This document shows, piece after piece, positions 15,576 to 25,353 of a DNA stretch of 36,415 nucleotides. The DNA is taken from the NCBI GenBank assembly GCA_002292285.1, contig DBBP01000005.1, forward strand, positions 1 through 36,415. The letters run 5' to 3'. The stretch comes from Proteobacteria bacterium UBA981 (lineage in GTDB: Bacteria; Pseudomonadota; Gammaproteobacteria; Ga0077536). The notes under the pieces were generated by a model. That model was not told where the DNA came from and ran no database searches. It worked only from the letters and a program-made list of their open reading frames with translations. The position numbers and the translations under genes were made by a program. Position 1 is the first letter of the stretch. Every line of letters begins with the position of its first letter.

Positions 15576-16541
15576 TTAGCCGCGACCCGCTTCGCTACGG
15601 TACTCGTAGTAGCGCTGCCGCAGGTTTGTCTGACCGAGGTATCCCGGCACGACCACCCGCATTGGGGTCGTCGAAATCCCGAATTGGTCGAGAGCATTGG
15701 CCTGCATACAGACGGAATCTTCCTGCAGGGAACGCAGATTATCGCGCGAGAATGGTTTGCCCGGCACGAACTCCAGTACGTTCGCCTGCAGCTTGGATAA
15801 TCCGCTGCCGAGTCCAATGATGCGCGCGCTGGAGCCAATCACGCTGCCGATATATTTAACGACCTCGGTCAATGTGACGATTTCCGGACCGCCGATATCG
15901 TAGCGCTGATGGCCATTGGCCGGGTTTGCAATCGCTGCCATCAGCGCGCTCGCGAGATCGTTCACATAGACCGGTTGTACCCGCGTGTCGCCGGCGGCGA
16001 GCGGTAGAAAGCCCGGTGCGAATTTTAATAGGCGTGCGAATCGATTGGTGAAGTCATCATGGGGACCGAATACCAGTGAGGGACGAAAAACGCTGGTACT
16101 GAGATGCTGGCCCGCTTCGTCAGCAATAAGTTTCTCCGCCTCTCCCTTGCTGCGCAGGTAATGTGAGGCTGCGAAACTGTCGGCATTGAGCGCGCTCATT
16201 TGGATCAGACGGGCGACTCCGGCAGATTTACATGCCTTGATAAGATTTTGTACGACCTCGACGTGAGCGCGCCGAAAGCCCGCGCCGTTGTCGCCGCGTT
16301 CATTCAGAATGCCAATGAGATTGATGACGGTGCTACAACCGTCGCAATGCTCTTTTAGTCGCTCGGCGTTCAAGGGATCAACTTCCACAACATCTGTATT
16401 GGGAAGCAGCCAGACTTCACGCGCGTTGGAGCGCCTGCGCGTTAATACGCGCACCGCATAGCCGCTGGCAACGAGCTGATTGGCGAGGACACTGCCAATG
16501 AAGCCGCTACCACCGAGTAATGCAATCGTCGACGTTGTCAT
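15576..16541 (-). CDS. NDUFA9-like extended SDR protein
   Basis: Extended short-chain dehydrogenase of the complex I NDUFA9-related group. The Rossmann motif is GGSGFIG at 10-16, with YLRSK (YxxxK) at about 128-132 and DIGGPEIVTLTEVV near 216-230. The 321 residues are the family length. The natural substrate is unknown, but the fold binds NAD(P). It overlaps slt by ATGA and precedes cca, so the three likely share a transcript. Confidence 0.88.
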   Translation of the reverse strand: MTTSTIALLGGSGFIGSVLANQLVASGYAVRVLTRRRSNAREVWLLPNTDVVEVDPLNAERLKEHCDGCSTVINLIGILNERGDNGAGFRRAHVEVVQNLIKACKSAGVARLIQMSALNADSFAASHYLRSKGEAEKLIADEAGQHLSTSVFRPSLVFGPHDDFTNRFARLLKFAPGFLPLAAGDTRVQPVYVNDLASALMAAIANPANGHQRYDIGGPEIVTLTEVVKYIGSVIGSSARIIGLGSGLSKLQANVLEFVPGKPFSRDNLRSLQEDSVCMQANALDQFGISTTPMRVVVPGYLGQTNLRQRYYEYRSEAGRG

Positions 16542-18490
16542 ATTTTACAGTCCGCAGTGTTTTTCAAACCGGATGCCAGTACTGCCGGCATCTGTTCGGC
16601 CATTCTCGTGATGTTTTGATGCATGCGCCACTGATAGACGGCCGTGTAAAAGTAAGCCCGTCGAACGTAACGCCTGGTCTCGGTAAACGGGATGCTGTCT
16701 ATCCATATATCGGCTGGCGTGCAGGTCGATTTTTGCCACTGCCGGACCCGATGTGGGCCCGCATTATACGCCGCTGTCGCCATCGCAAAATTGCCATCGA
16801 AACGCTTTAGCATCTGAGCGAGATAGGCGGTGCCCAGCGTCAAGTTGTACTTCGGGTTGTAGAGCCGTTTGGCGGTGCTGAATTTGGCCCCAACCTGACG
16901 CGCCATTTCACGTGCCGTAGCGGGCATTAATTGCATTAGACCCAGGGCACCGGCCCCTGAACGCGCGTCGCTGATAAAGGCGCTTTCCGAGCGGGTAATG
17001 GCCATGACTCGAGCAGGTTCGAGTTTACGACGGGCAGCTAAAACCTGAGCGACATCGGCGTAGAGGAGGGGAAAACGCATTTCCAGGTCGTCGTATGAAC
17101 GCGCTTTCCCGAGTGCAAAAATCGCTCGATCCGGCCAATTCCATGCTGCTGCCACGCTCGCAGCCGTCTCTAGCTGACGTTTGTCGAGACGCGACAATTC
17201 AAATGCCCATTCTCGTCGCGCCTGGTATTTACGCCCCAACAGATACAGCTCACGTGCGCGCGGCACGCCAGGAATCGCCATCAGGCCATCAAATTCGATC
17301 GGTGTCGCTGCTACGGGCGCATGATGGAAGCGGTAGTCGGTGCCGATTTGGTCAGCGGCGAGGAAGCCGTAATAGTCACGCTCTTGTGCAAGCCCCTCAA
17401 ATTCGGCCCTGGCCGCAGTCTCCTCGCCGAGAGCGTCGAGCGCACGTGCGCGCCAATAGCGCCAGCGCAACCCGCTCACACCCTCTGGAGGGTCCGTTCT
17501 GGTCCATCGTGCCAGCTGCGCCCATGAACGCGTCAGGATGCCTTCACGGATACGATAGGCCTGGACTGGGGTCGTCAGGCTAGCGTCCGGGACTGCGTCA
17601 AGCAGAGCGATGCGGCGCGGGTGATCTTTGCGCGCGGCCGCAAGCGCAACAATGACTGCCGCGTCGCCGAGCTCTGCAGTTGAAAAGGCATAGCGGGGCA
17701 CGACTTTTGCCCAGGCTTTTTCACAAACCGCGATACCGCTGCGGCACAAGCGTTTTAGCGCGTATAGCAAGATCGCTCGAGCATCCGCGTCGTCATCAAT
17801 ATCCTTGCGCGCAAGGGCCTTGGCAGGACGTCCGTGTGCATCACCGCGTAAGCTGTTCAGCGCCTTGTAGTGGGCCGACTCTAAGCGCCGGCCCAGAAAC
17901 CCGGCCAAGCCGGCGTTCCCTTCCTGCATGGCTAACCGCATTCGTTGCCACAGCAAATCATCACCCAGGCGCGCGCTCTTATACAGGCGCGCGAAAGCGG
18001 GGTCGCACTCATCCGGCAGCGATTTTCCGTGCAACCACACTGCTTGGGTATCGGCTAGCAGCCCTTCAATAACGCCGACGCGTAAGCGCGCAGTAAGTTG
18101 CAGGCAACGCAATTTCAGGTTGTCGCTGGGGCGGTAAAAGTCGAGAAATGCCTGCCAGCGACCGGCCCGCGAAAGTTGCGTCAGCCATTCTTCGCGAAGC
18201 CGAACGCTCAAAAAGCTATTGTCATAGACACTCAGGAATCTAGCCACTGCATCGCTCGGGTGGTGATGTAAGCGGCGTCGCAAATCGTTGTAGACGTAAT
18301 ATGGATAGAGTGGATATTCCTCTAATCCCAGAGCAAGCTGCCCGGCAAGTTTGTGTCGCCCCGCAGATTGCGCCGCGAGGACCTTCTCAAAGCTGCCGCG
18401 CTGTGGTGCATAGCGGTCTGACAGGCCGCCCGACTCGGCGTGCAGAGCTGCGCTGAGCACGAACGAGATGAGATAGACCAGATTGCGCAT
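16538..18490 (-). CDS. slt: Soluble lytic murein transglycosylase, Slt70 type
   Basis: Periplasmic enzyme that cleaves the glycan strands of peptidoglycan with anhydro-muramic ends. Residues 1-18 are a signal peptide (MRNLVYLISFVLSAALHA). A long helical superhelix region fills about 30-470, and the C-terminal catalytic domain starts near 490: ITRSESAF with the catalytic E502, GALGLMQLMPATA and AYNAGPHRV. The 650-residue length fits Slt70. The ATG at 18488-18490 is used. It is the first gene of the slt, SDR, cca run. Confidence 0.95.
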   Translation of the reverse strand: MRNLVYLISFVLSAALHAESGGLSDRYAPQRGSFEKVLAAQSAGRHKLAGQLALGLEEYPLYPYYVYNDLRRRLHHHPSDAVARFLSVYDNSFLSVRLREEWLTQLSRAGRWQAFLDFYRPSDNLKLRCLQLTARLRVGVIEGLLADTQAVWLHGKSLPDECDPAFARLYKSARLGDDLLWQRMRLAMQEGNAGLAGFLGRRLESAHYKALNSLRGDAHGRPAKALARKDIDDDADARAILLYALKRLCRSGIAVCEKAWAKVVPRYAFSTAELGDAAVIVALAAARKDHPRRIALLDAVPDASLTTPVQAYRIREGILTRSWAQLARWTRTDPPEGVSGLRWRYWRARALDALGEETAARAEFEGLAQERDYYGFLAADQIGTDYRFHHAPVAATPIEFDGLMAIPGVPRARELYLLGRKYQARREWAFELSRLDKRQLETAASVAAAWNWPDRAIFALGKARSYDDLEMRFPLLYADVAQVLAARRKLEPARVMAITRSESAFISDARSGAGALGLMQLMPATAREMARQVGAKFSTAKRLYNPKYNLTLGTAYLAQMLKRFDGNFAMATAAYNAGPHRVRQWQKSTCTPADIWIDSIPFTETRRYVRRAYFYTAVYQWRMHQNITRMAEQMPAVLASGLKNTADCKI

Positions 18491-18918
18491 GAAATGAGTC
18501 GGCCAGTGTCAGTAGTTATTGAAGTTTCAGGGCACGCGTTTGCGATCGATTTATACTGGAGTCAGCGCGCGCGTATTCAGGGCGATAGTCTAACCTGCGC
18601 CGAATCAGGATTGATGCCCATGACCACGACCGTTTCGAGATTGTGCGGGCAGCCGACCGCCGCGGACCTGCTGGGAATTGAGATTCCCCCCGTGCCACGA
18701 TGTCTTTGTTTTTTGCATCTGCGTGGACCGCATCAATCTCATTTTTTATCGAGCATCGCTCGGCTCGGCGAAAATCTTCGAGATTGCGCATTGCTTCGGC
18801 TAATGAGTAGATTGCCTGCGACCGGCATAGTTCCAGTGCAGCCGAGTGGGCGCCGTGACTCGTTAGATTAAACACCGAACAGGTCGCGCCTCGCGTTACC
18901 GGAGAAGGAGATTGTTTC
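18491..18918. other. 428-base gap without a convincing gene
   Basis: Divergent region between slt (minus) and the nitroreductase (plus). Open frames on both strands lack recognisable domains and ribosome binding sites, and I do not accept them. A TATAAA at 18550-18555 (minus strand) could be a -10 box for slt but lacks a clear -35. AGGAG at 18905-18910 belongs to the nitroreductase. Otherwise I see nothing. Confidence 0.5.
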
Positions 18919-19494
18919 ATGAGTGACACCGCAGCCGCGCCAACCAGCGAGTTTCTGAACCGCATTCTGTGTGAGCGTCGCACCGTGCACGACTTCGCTG
19001 CGCGTAGCGTCCCGCAAGCGCTTATTGACAGTGCTCTGGAAACGGTCCGCTGGGCACCCAACCATCACCGTACCGAGCCATGGCATATCTATTTGCTCGG
19101 CCCGGTTGCGCAACAGGCGATCGCCGAACTGAACTCGAAAAAGGTGCTCGAATCGCGCGGCGAGCGCGCTGCAGAAATTAAGCTTGCGCGATGGCTCGCG
19201 ATGCCTGGCTGGCTGGTGATGACCTGCGACCGAAGCGATGACGAGCTGCGAGAACGGGAGGATTATGCGGCCTGCTGTTGTGCAGCGCAGAACTTCATGC
19301 TGTCTCTGTGGGGTAATGGTGTCGGTGTCAAATGGACTACTGGGGAAGTGGTGCGATCCACGGCGTTCTCCGAGGTCGTGGGTTTCAACAGGGCCACGGA
19401 ATCGGTGGTGGGCCTGTTCTGGTACGGGTGGCCAGCCCAGGTTAATGAACAGCACCGACGCCCGCTCGCGGATTTTCTGAAATTCGTCGATTAA
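18919..19494 (+). CDS. Nitroreductase family protein
   Basis: FMN-dependent NAD(P)H oxidoreductase of the nitroreductase fold; the natural substrate is not deducible. The 191 residues start with ATG preceded by an excellent AAGGAG. Conserved pieces are ERRTVHDF (FMN phosphate), WAPNHHRTEPWHI and the late FWYGWPAQ. The internal run AACCCAAQNFML fits the helix over the flavin. It is followed by yjbQ after 26 bases on the same strand. Confidence 0.85.
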   Translation: MSDTAAAPTSEFLNRILCERRTVHDFAARSVPQALIDSALETVRWAPNHHRTEPWHIYLLGPVAQQAIAELNSKKVLESRGERAAEIKLARWLAMPGWLVMTCDRSDDELREREDYAACCCAAQNFMLSLWGNGVGVKWTTGEVVRSTAFSEVVGFNRATESVVGLFWYGWPAQVNEQHRRPLADFLKFVD

Positions 19495-19520
19495 GCCGGC
19501 GCTAATCCGAGAGTGACGCG

Positions 19521-19940
19521 ATGATCGCAGTTTCAGAACTCGTGATTGACAGCACCGGGCGCGGTTACGTTGACCTGACTGCCCGTGTCAATGCGAGCGT
19601 TGGCAGTAGCGGGATTCAGAGCGGTATCTGTTCGGTTTTTTTACGGCACACCAGCGCTTCGCTGATTTTATGCGAGAACGCCGATCCCGACGTCCTGTCT
19701 GACCTTGAGACGTTCATGTCGCGGTTGGTGACCGACGGTGATCCGCTCTTTGCTCACAACGCTGAAGGTGATGACGATATGCCAGCCCACATCCGCAGCA
19801 TTTTGACGCACACCGATGTGACCTTGCCGATTCGTAACGCGCGCCTTGATCTGGGTACCTGGCAGGGCTTGTACCTGTGGGAACACCGCACACGGCCGCA
19901 CCGGCGCACGCTCGCATTGAGCATGATCGGCGAAGCTTAA
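19521..19940 (+). CDS. yjbQ: YjbQ family protein (UPF0047)
   Basis: Conserved small protein of the YjbQ family. E. coli YjbQ has been linked to weak thiamin phosphate synthase activity, but the true role is unclear. The 139 residues have the family motifs: VFLRHTSASLILCENADPDV with the putative ligand histidine, DDDMPAHI with a further histidine, and LGTWQGLYLWEHR. The ATG at 19521 is used. Confidence 0.9.
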   Translation: MIAVSELVIDSTGRGYVDLTARVNASVGSSGIQSGICSVFLRHTSASLILCENADPDVLSDLETFMSRLVTDGDPLFAHNAEGDDDMPAHIRSILTHTDVTLPIRNARLDLGTWQGLYLWEHRTRPHRRTLALSMIGEA

Positions 19941-19978
19941 GTGCACCGAAGGAGATGTTTGCTTCCGCTCTGACTCAG

Positions 19979-21073
19979 TCAGCGGCCACCTAGTTCGCGT
20001 GCGCGCGTCGCAGAAAGCGCTTGCTGTGCGTGTGTTTCATCTGATGCCGCAGGCCACCCGCCGAGGTGCCGCTCGATTAGATCCGTCAGCGCCTCTATAT
20101 GTTTCGGCTGATCATTCAGCGCGCCGATATAGCGCAGTTCGCCGCCGCCAGCGTCCCGATAGATAGTGGCGTACTGCATTGCGATCTCCTCCAGAGTTTC
20201 GAGGCAATCAGCGGCGAATCCAGGACACACGACATCAATGTCGCCGATCCCCTCTAAGGCCCACTGTTTCAGAACATCGGTCGTGTAGGGTTCGAGCCAG
20301 CGCTTGGGACCCACCCGGGACTGGAAACTCACAGCCCATTGCTCGTTATCTAAATCGAGCCGTTCAGCCAACAGTCGCGAGCTTTCCTGGCACTGACAAA
20401 AGTACGGGTCACCGGCGAGAAAGGTCTCCTGAGGAATGCCGTGAAACGACATCAGCAACCGTTGCCCGCGACCGTGCTGGCGCCAGTGATTGCGAACCGA
20501 GTCCGCTAACGCCTCGATGTAGCCCGGCTCTGCGTTGTATTGGTTGATAAAGCGCAATTCCGGTAGCCAGCGCAGATCCTTGGTGATCTCGAAAACCGCG
20601 TCATAGACGGACCCGGTGGTAGCCGACGCGTATTGTGGATATAGGGGCAGCACCAGTATTCTTCGTGCGCCCGCCGCGCGTAGTTTTTCCATCGCCGAGG
20701 CGATAGAGGGGGCGCCATAGCGCATGCCCAAAGCGAAAACGAGATCGGGCCGGTTGCGCGCGTCGAATTGATGTTCCAGGCTCGCCACAATCCGTTCTGA
20801 AAAATTGAGCAACGGCGAACCAACGTCCTGCCAAATCGACGCGTAGGCGTGCGCCGACCGTCGCGGGCGAAAATTCAGAATGACGCCATGGAGAATCGGC
20901 ATCCACAGCCAGCGTGGTAGCTCAACGATACGTGGGTCGCTGAGAAATTCGGCAAGATAGCGGCGCACTGCGCGCGGCGTTGGTGCCTCGGGCGTGCCGA
21001 CGTTGCACACCAAAATGCCGGTTTGCGCCGGACTGCCATGGACATGGTCCGGGTTGCCTCTATACGCGTTCAT
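19979..21073 (-). CDS. hemH: Ferrochelatase HemH
   Basis: Inserts ferrous iron into protoporphyrin IX, the last step of haem synthesis. The 364 residues carry the motifs LPLYPQYASATTGSV, SFHGIP with the metal histidine H211, and DCLETLEEI with the conserved glutamate E292. FQSRVGPKRWLEPYT is typical. The ATG is at 21071-21073. It is divergent from the cupin gene over 69 bases. A weak promoter-like pair (TTGCTA, CATAAT) precedes it but with a 19-base spacer. Confidence 0.97.
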   Translation of the reverse strand: MNAYRGNPDHVHGSPAQTGILVCNVGTPEAPTPRAVRRYLAEFLSDPRIVELPRWLWMPILHGVILNFRPRRSAHAYASIWQDVGSPLLNFSERIVASLEHQFDARNRPDLVFALGMRYGAPSIASAMEKLRAAGARRILVLPLYPQYASATTGSVYDAVFEITKDLRWLPELRFINQYNAEPGYIEALADSVRNHWRQHGRGQRLLMSFHGIPQETFLAGDPYFCQCQESSRLLAERLDLDNEQWAVSFQSRVGPKRWLEPYTTDVLKQWALEGIGDIDVVCPGFAADCLETLEEIAMQYATIYRDAGGGELRYIGALNDQPKHIEALTDLIERHLGGWPAASDETHAQQALSATRARELGGR

Positions 21074-21142
21074 ATCGGACGGTCGCGCACATTCAATTCG
21101 TTATTATGGACACCCGTTGACAGTTTGTAGCAAGGGAACCCT

Positions 21143-21502
21143 ATGCTGATCAAAAACCAACACAATTGCCCCGCACTAACCGCCAACGACGGCTGCCGGC
21201 TACACGAATTGTTGCATCCGAAGAATGATGACATTGCTCTGACCTGTTCACTTGCGCTCGCCGAAGTTGAACCGCACGAGTCGAGTTATCAACATCGTAT
21301 GGTGCAGTCAGAAGTTTACTACGTCCTTAGTGGGCGCGGACTGATGCACATCGATGCGCAAACCCAGGAAGTCACGGCAGGCGATGCAGTCTATATTCCA
21401 GGCGGCGCGGTGCAGTGGATTGATAATCCGGGCGATGAGTTACTTCGCTTCATCGCAATCGTATCGCCGCCATGGGATGCCGCAGATGATTCGCGTCTGT
21501 AG
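21143..21502 (+). CDS. Cupin domain protein
   Basis: Single cupin barrel of 119 residues, function unknown. Motif 1 reads YQHRMVQSEVYYVLSG and motif 2 GDAVYIPGGAVQWIDN. In metal-binding cupins motif 1 has HxH and motif 2 has a histidine. Here the first is Y49 with H51 retained, E57 is kept and the motif 2 position is Q91, so at most two of four ligands remain. Metal binding is doubtful, although this Q-containing form is also seen in other cupins. The ATG at 21143 follows AAGGG. Confidence 0.85.
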   Translation: MLIKNQHNCPALTANDGCRLHELLHPKNDDIALTCSLALAEVEPHESSYQHRMVQSEVYYVLSGRGLMHIDAQTQEVTAGDAVYIPGGAVQWIDNPGDELLRFIAIVSPPWDAADDSRL

Positions 21503-21517
21503 CGCTGCGACGGCCTT

Positions 21518-24031
21518 TTAGCCGACGTCCTGCAAACTCTGCACAACGGATTTCCCCTGCGTATGACGTGCTACAAGTACACCGAGCACAGTGACTCCGG
21601 CAATACCGCCGCCAATGCCCGCAAGCAAGGCGAAGCTATCCGGCCGGTAGGGGATGGTGAGAACAAAGTGCGCCAACAGCCAGCCAGTTCCCATCGCACC
21701 AAGGCTACCCAGTAGTCCGGCGAGAGCGCCAAGCACAGCGAATTCAATCGTCACAGTAGCAGTGATGAAGCGACGCGAAGCGCCTAGTGTCTTGAGCAGA
21801 ATGATATCGAGAACCCGCTCCCGCTGGCTGGTTTGAACGGCTGCGATAAGTACGAATACACCGGCCAGCATCGCGAACCCGAACACCCACTGGAGCGCTG
21901 TTGATACCCGCTCCATCACCCGACGAACCTGTACCATGAGCGCATCGACATCGATAACGGTGATGCTGGGGAATTGTTTCACGAGGTCGGACATCAGGGT
22001 GCGCGCGCGGGGAGGTAGATAGAAACTAGTGATGTATGTCGTCGGCGCGCCGGCGAGTAAATCCGGCGTTGCCACGACAAAAAAATTGACCTCAAAGTTA
22101 TCCCAGTCGACATGTCTTAAGCTGCTTACTTGACCAACTACCCTGCGATCTGCGACCTGAAAGGTCAGCTCGTCTCCAACCTGAATACCCAGACGCTCGG
22201 CGATGCCTTCTTCAACAGACATCTGCGCTAAGGCGCTGGGCTCCCACCAACTGCCGCCGACAATTCGATTATCTTTTTTCATGTGGACTGCCGAGGACAA
22301 ATTGAACTCACGTTCAACCAGTCGACGCGCCCGAGGTTCGACGTAGCTGTCGCCATTGACTGCGGTTTGATTGATGGCGGTCAGGCGGCCGCGCACCATT
22401 GGATAGAAGCGCACGTCACCACCAGTTTCACGATCAAGACGTGTCTTCAAAGCCGGCACTTCATCACCCTGAATATTGATCAAAAAGTGATTTGGTGCGT
22501 CGTTTGGTAGCCGACTCTGCCATTGGCCATGCAAGTCGTCGCGAATAATCCCGAGCAACAGGATGACCGCAATACCAAGGCCAAGTGCGGTGGCCTGAGT
22601 AACGGACAAACGTGCGCGGCGCGCGATATTGGCCAACCCGAATCGCCAGCCCATCGCGGTGTGCCGTCTCAGCCGGCCGAGCAGACGAACGAGTAGTAGT
22701 GCGCAAGCGGCCACGGCCGCAGCACTCGTGAGCATGCCGGCAAGGGTAATCGCAACCAGTTTGGTGTTGCCCAAATGCCATGGTGCTATCAGTACGATAG
22801 CTGCCAACATGCTGACAAGCGTTGCGCCCAAGCGGGGCTTTATGCTGACTTGATCTCTACTCAGCACTGCAGTGACGGGCATGCGGGTCAACTGCACCAG
22901 CGTCGGCAAGGCGAATCCTGCCAGTGCGATGGTTGACACCCAGAGCCCATGAAGCAGCGGTGCAAGTGGGAGCCCCGATTGTTCAACAGCCGCCGCCGGC
23001 AGGAACTGACCGATAAGTATGCTGTGTACACCGAGCGCTAGCGCGTCCCCGACGACAGTCGCCACGATGGCCAGCAACAATAATTCCACGGCCAGGACCT
23101 GGCCAATGCTGCGACTGGTCAGGCCGAGGGTCTTGAAGATCGCAACCGTCTTTTCGTGATGTGCGGTGTAGCCGTCGGCTGCCAGCGCGATGCCGATCGT
23201 GGCCAGGAGTACGCCGACAAACGCTGCCAGGGTCAGAAAACGCTCGGCCTGTACAAATGAGCGTTCAATCTCTGGTCGCGCACTACGCGGGTCATGCAGG
23301 GTATGACCAGCTGCAAGATCTAGTTCGTCGCGAAAGCGCTGCACCGCAGTCCGGTTGCCCGCAAACAAGCTGGTATAACTGACTCGACTGCCTGAAACGA
23401 CCAGGCCGGTATTCTCAAGATCGCCCAGATTCATCATCACACGAGGTGCGAATGCGAACAGATTACCGCCTCGATCGGGCTCCAGGACCAGGACACGACT
23501 TACCGTGAACGTGCTCTGTCCGACGTTAATCGCGTCGCCTGTCTTCAAGCCAAGTGCCTGATACAGACGCAGATCTGCCCATACCTCGCCTGACGGCGGA
23601 CCGTTCAGGCTACGGCTGTTCTCGGCGAAGGGGCGTGCTGCGACTTGCAGATCACCGCGCAACGGATACGCTTCGTCGACCGCCTTCAAGCGCACCAATT
23701 GCAGTTGTTCGCCGAACGCGACTACGCTTTGCAGCGAGACGATCTGTGCGACTTGCAGGTTGTGCCGGGTCGCGAGTTCAGCATAGCGAGCGGGTGGCAT
23801 ATCGCGCGCGGTTAAGGCCAGATCGCCGGCGAGCAGGGCGCTCGACTCTGCGACCATGCCCACCTTGACCCGACTGACCAGGAGATTTACAGCGCTCGTA
23901 CTTGCCACCGCGATTGTCGTCGCCAGCAACATAATCAGTAGTCGGCCACTGGCGATGTCTCGCTTCAGTAATCGGGTCGCGAACAGCCATACCGGATCGG
24001 CGCGTGAGGGCCGATTCGATTGCTCAGTCAA
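21518..24031 (-). CDS. ybbP: ABC transporter permease, FtsX family (YbbP type)
   Basis: Large membrane permease partner of YbbA. Two FtsX domains of about four hydrophobic spans each lie on either side of a big periplasmic region, with the characteristic segment GIAERLGIQVGDELTFQV near the centre. Ends in the FtsX C-terminal membrane spans. The start at TTG 24031 (GGGGGA just upstream) gives 837 residues and an 8-base overlap with ybbA. ATG at 24091 or 24073 would overlap ybbA by 68 or 50 bases and is less likely. The substrate of YbbAP is not settled; membrane or envelope lipids are suspected. Confidence 0.9.
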   Translation of the reverse strand: MTEQSNRPSRADPVWLFATRLLKRDIASGRLLIMLLATTIAVASTSAVNLLVSRVKVGMVAESSALLAGDLALTARDMPPARYAELATRHNLQVAQIVSLQSVVAFGEQLQLVRLKAVDEAYPLRGDLQVAARPFAENSRSLNGPPSGEVWADLRLYQALGLKTGDAINVGQSTFTVSRVLVLEPDRGGNLFAFAPRVMMNLGDLENTGLVVSGSRVSYTSLFAGNRTAVQRFRDELDLAAGHTLHDPRSARPEIERSFVQAERFLTLAAFVGVLLATIGIALAADGYTAHHEKTVAIFKTLGLTSRSIGQVLAVELLLLAIVATVVGDALALGVHSILIGQFLPAAAVEQSGLPLAPLLHGLWVSTIALAGFALPTLVQLTRMPVTAVLSRDQVSIKPRLGATLVSMLAAIVLIAPWHLGNTKLVAITLAGMLTSAAAVAACALLLVRLLGRLRRHTAMGWRFGLANIARRARLSVTQATALGLGIAVILLLGIIRDDLHGQWQSRLPNDAPNHFLINIQGDEVPALKTRLDRETGGDVRFYPMVRGRLTAINQTAVNGDSYVEPRARRLVEREFNLSSAVHMKKDNRIVGGSWWEPSALAQMSVEEGIAERLGIQVGDELTFQVADRRVVGQVSSLRHVDWDNFEVNFFVVATPDLLAGAPTTYITSFYLPPRARTLMSDLVKQFPSITVIDVDALMVQVRRVMERVSTALQWVFGFAMLAGVFVLIAAVQTSQRERVLDIILLKTLGASRRFITATVTIEFAVLGALAGLLGSLGAMGTGWLLAHFVLTIPYRPDSFALLAGIGGGIAGVTVLGVLVARHTQGKSVVQSLQDVG

Positions 24032-24719
24032 CGATGCGTCCCCCAGCCAGTGCGATAGTGCGCGAGCAATCATTCGCCACCGCTGCATCATGGGTCACAA
24101 CGATCAATGTGGTGCCGAATTCGTCGTTAAGCTCGAACAACAGATCAATGACGTTTTGTGCGGTTTTCGCGTCGAGATTACCGGTCGGTTCGTCGGCGAA
24201 CAGAATATCGGGAGACGTGCAAAATGCGCGGGCGAGCGCGACTCGCTGTTGTTCCCCACCGGATAATTGGCGGGGGAAGTGCGTGAGACGCTTTCCGAGT
24301 CCGACACGTTCGAGTATTTCTCGCGCCCGGGACTGCGCATCAGGCGCGTCTTTCAATTCCAGAGGCAGCATCACGTTCTCGAGCGCGGTGAAGCTGCCAA
24401 CCAAATGAAAAGCCTGAAACACGAATCCAATATGCTGGCGGCGCAGGCGTGCACGCTGATCCTCAGTGAGCGTAGCTAGATCATGGTCGAGAACCGAAAT
24501 CGATCCGTCAGATACCACGTCTAGTCCGGCCAGAAGTCCGAGCAAGGTGGATTTACCTGAACCCGATACCCCTGTTATGGCGACCCGCTCGCGAGCCTGG
24601 ACGGCAAAGTTGATATCATCGAGGATGCGCAGCTCGCCGGATGGTCCAGCAACGACTTTAGAGACCCTGGAAACTGCTATAACGGAGGTTGCGTCAGTGC
24701 TACGCGTGTTGGTATTCAT
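24024..24719 (-). CDS. ybbA: ABC transporter ATP-binding protein (YbbA type)
   Basis: ATPase of the YbbAP exporter of the MacB/LolD group. The 231 residues have Walker A GVSGSGKST at 50-58, a Q-loop (VFQAFHLV), the signature LSGGEQQRVALARA, Walker B ILFADEPTGNLD and the switch histidine in VVTHD. It overlaps ybbP by 8 bases and faces tesA: the tesA start lies inside the first codons of ybbA. Confidence 0.95.
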   Translation of the reverse strand: MNTNTRSTDATSVIAVSRVSKVVAGPSGELRILDDINFAVQARERVAITGVSGSGKSTLLGLLAGLDVVSDGSISVLDHDLATLTEDQRARLRRQHIGFVFQAFHLVGSFTALENVMLPLELKDAPDAQSRAREILERVGLGKRLTHFPRQLSGGEQQRVALARAFCTSPDILFADEPTGNLDAKTAQNVIDLLFELNDEFGTTLIVVTHDAAVANDCSRTIALAGGRIVD

Positions 24720-25353
24720 GATGGCGTCGGTGTTTGCTGGCCCGGTAATCGCTGCAGATATACTGGCCCCACAATCCGTACTGATCGTTGGTGACAGTCT
24801 CAGTGCTGGTTATGGCATTGATATCAAGGCGAGCTGGCCCAGTTTGTTGGCTCAGCACCTAGTGGAACAAGGCTATCCACAAACAGTGGTTAACGCCAGC
24901 ATAAGCGGCGAGACGACTTCCGGTGGGGCTCACAGAATCGGCTCGTTAGTCGAACGCCATCAACCTGCGGTGGTGATAATCGCGCTTGGCGCAAACGATG
25001 GTCTGCGTGGACTTGATGTCGATGAAACGAAGAAGAATGTGGCGACGATGATCAGCGTCGCGCAACAGGCGGGTTGCAAGGTAGTGCTGCTTAAAGTTCG
25101 CATTCCGCCCAACTACGGCCCGCAATACACCGCTGCGTTCGAAGATGTGTTCGAACGGCTCGGGCGCACGACAGGTGTCATTGACGCGCCGTTTATGCTC
25201 GAGACATTTGCCACAAGTGCCGACGCGTTTCAGGCTGATGGTTTGCACCCGACCGCTAAAGTTCAGCCGGAAATACTTAAAACATTGTGGCCCTCTATCG
25301 CCGCAGCATTGGACGGCGAGGTCTCAGGGGCCCAATTTAATGAAGTTTTGTAG
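24697..25353 (+). CDS. tesA: Acyl-CoA thioesterase I / lysophospholipase TesA
   Basis: Periplasmic SGNH hydrolase active on acyl-CoA, esters and lysophospholipids. The GTG at 24697 is preceded by GGAGG at eight bases and gives 218 residues. Residues 1-20 are a signal peptide (LRVLVFMMASVFAGPVIAA). Catalytic motifs: S34 in GDSLSAGYG, G71, N100 in LGANDGLRG, and D181 and H184 in DGLHP. It is divergent from ybbA, as in E. coli, with 23 bases of overlap at the 5' ends. It overlaps the Nudix gene by 14 bases. Confidence 0.95.
   Translation: MLRVLVFMMASVFAGPVIAADILAPQSVLIVGDSLSAGYGIDIKASWPSLLAQHLVEQGYPQTVVNASISGETTSGGAHRIGSLVERHQPAVVIIALGANDGLRGLDVDETKKNVATMISVAQQAGCKVVLLKVRIPPNYGPQYTAAFEDVFERLGRTTGVIDAPFMLETFATSADAFQADGLHPTAKVQPEILKTLWPSIAAALDGEVSGAQFNEVL

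Noticed and set aside
18615..18871. Plus-strand frame in the same gap (MPMTTTVSRLCG start)
   Set aside because: No ribosome binding site and no recognisable family.
18516..19061. 181-codon minus-strand frame over the slt-nitroreductase gap
   Set aside because: It overlaps the nitroreductase start, shows no domain, and has no ribosome binding site.
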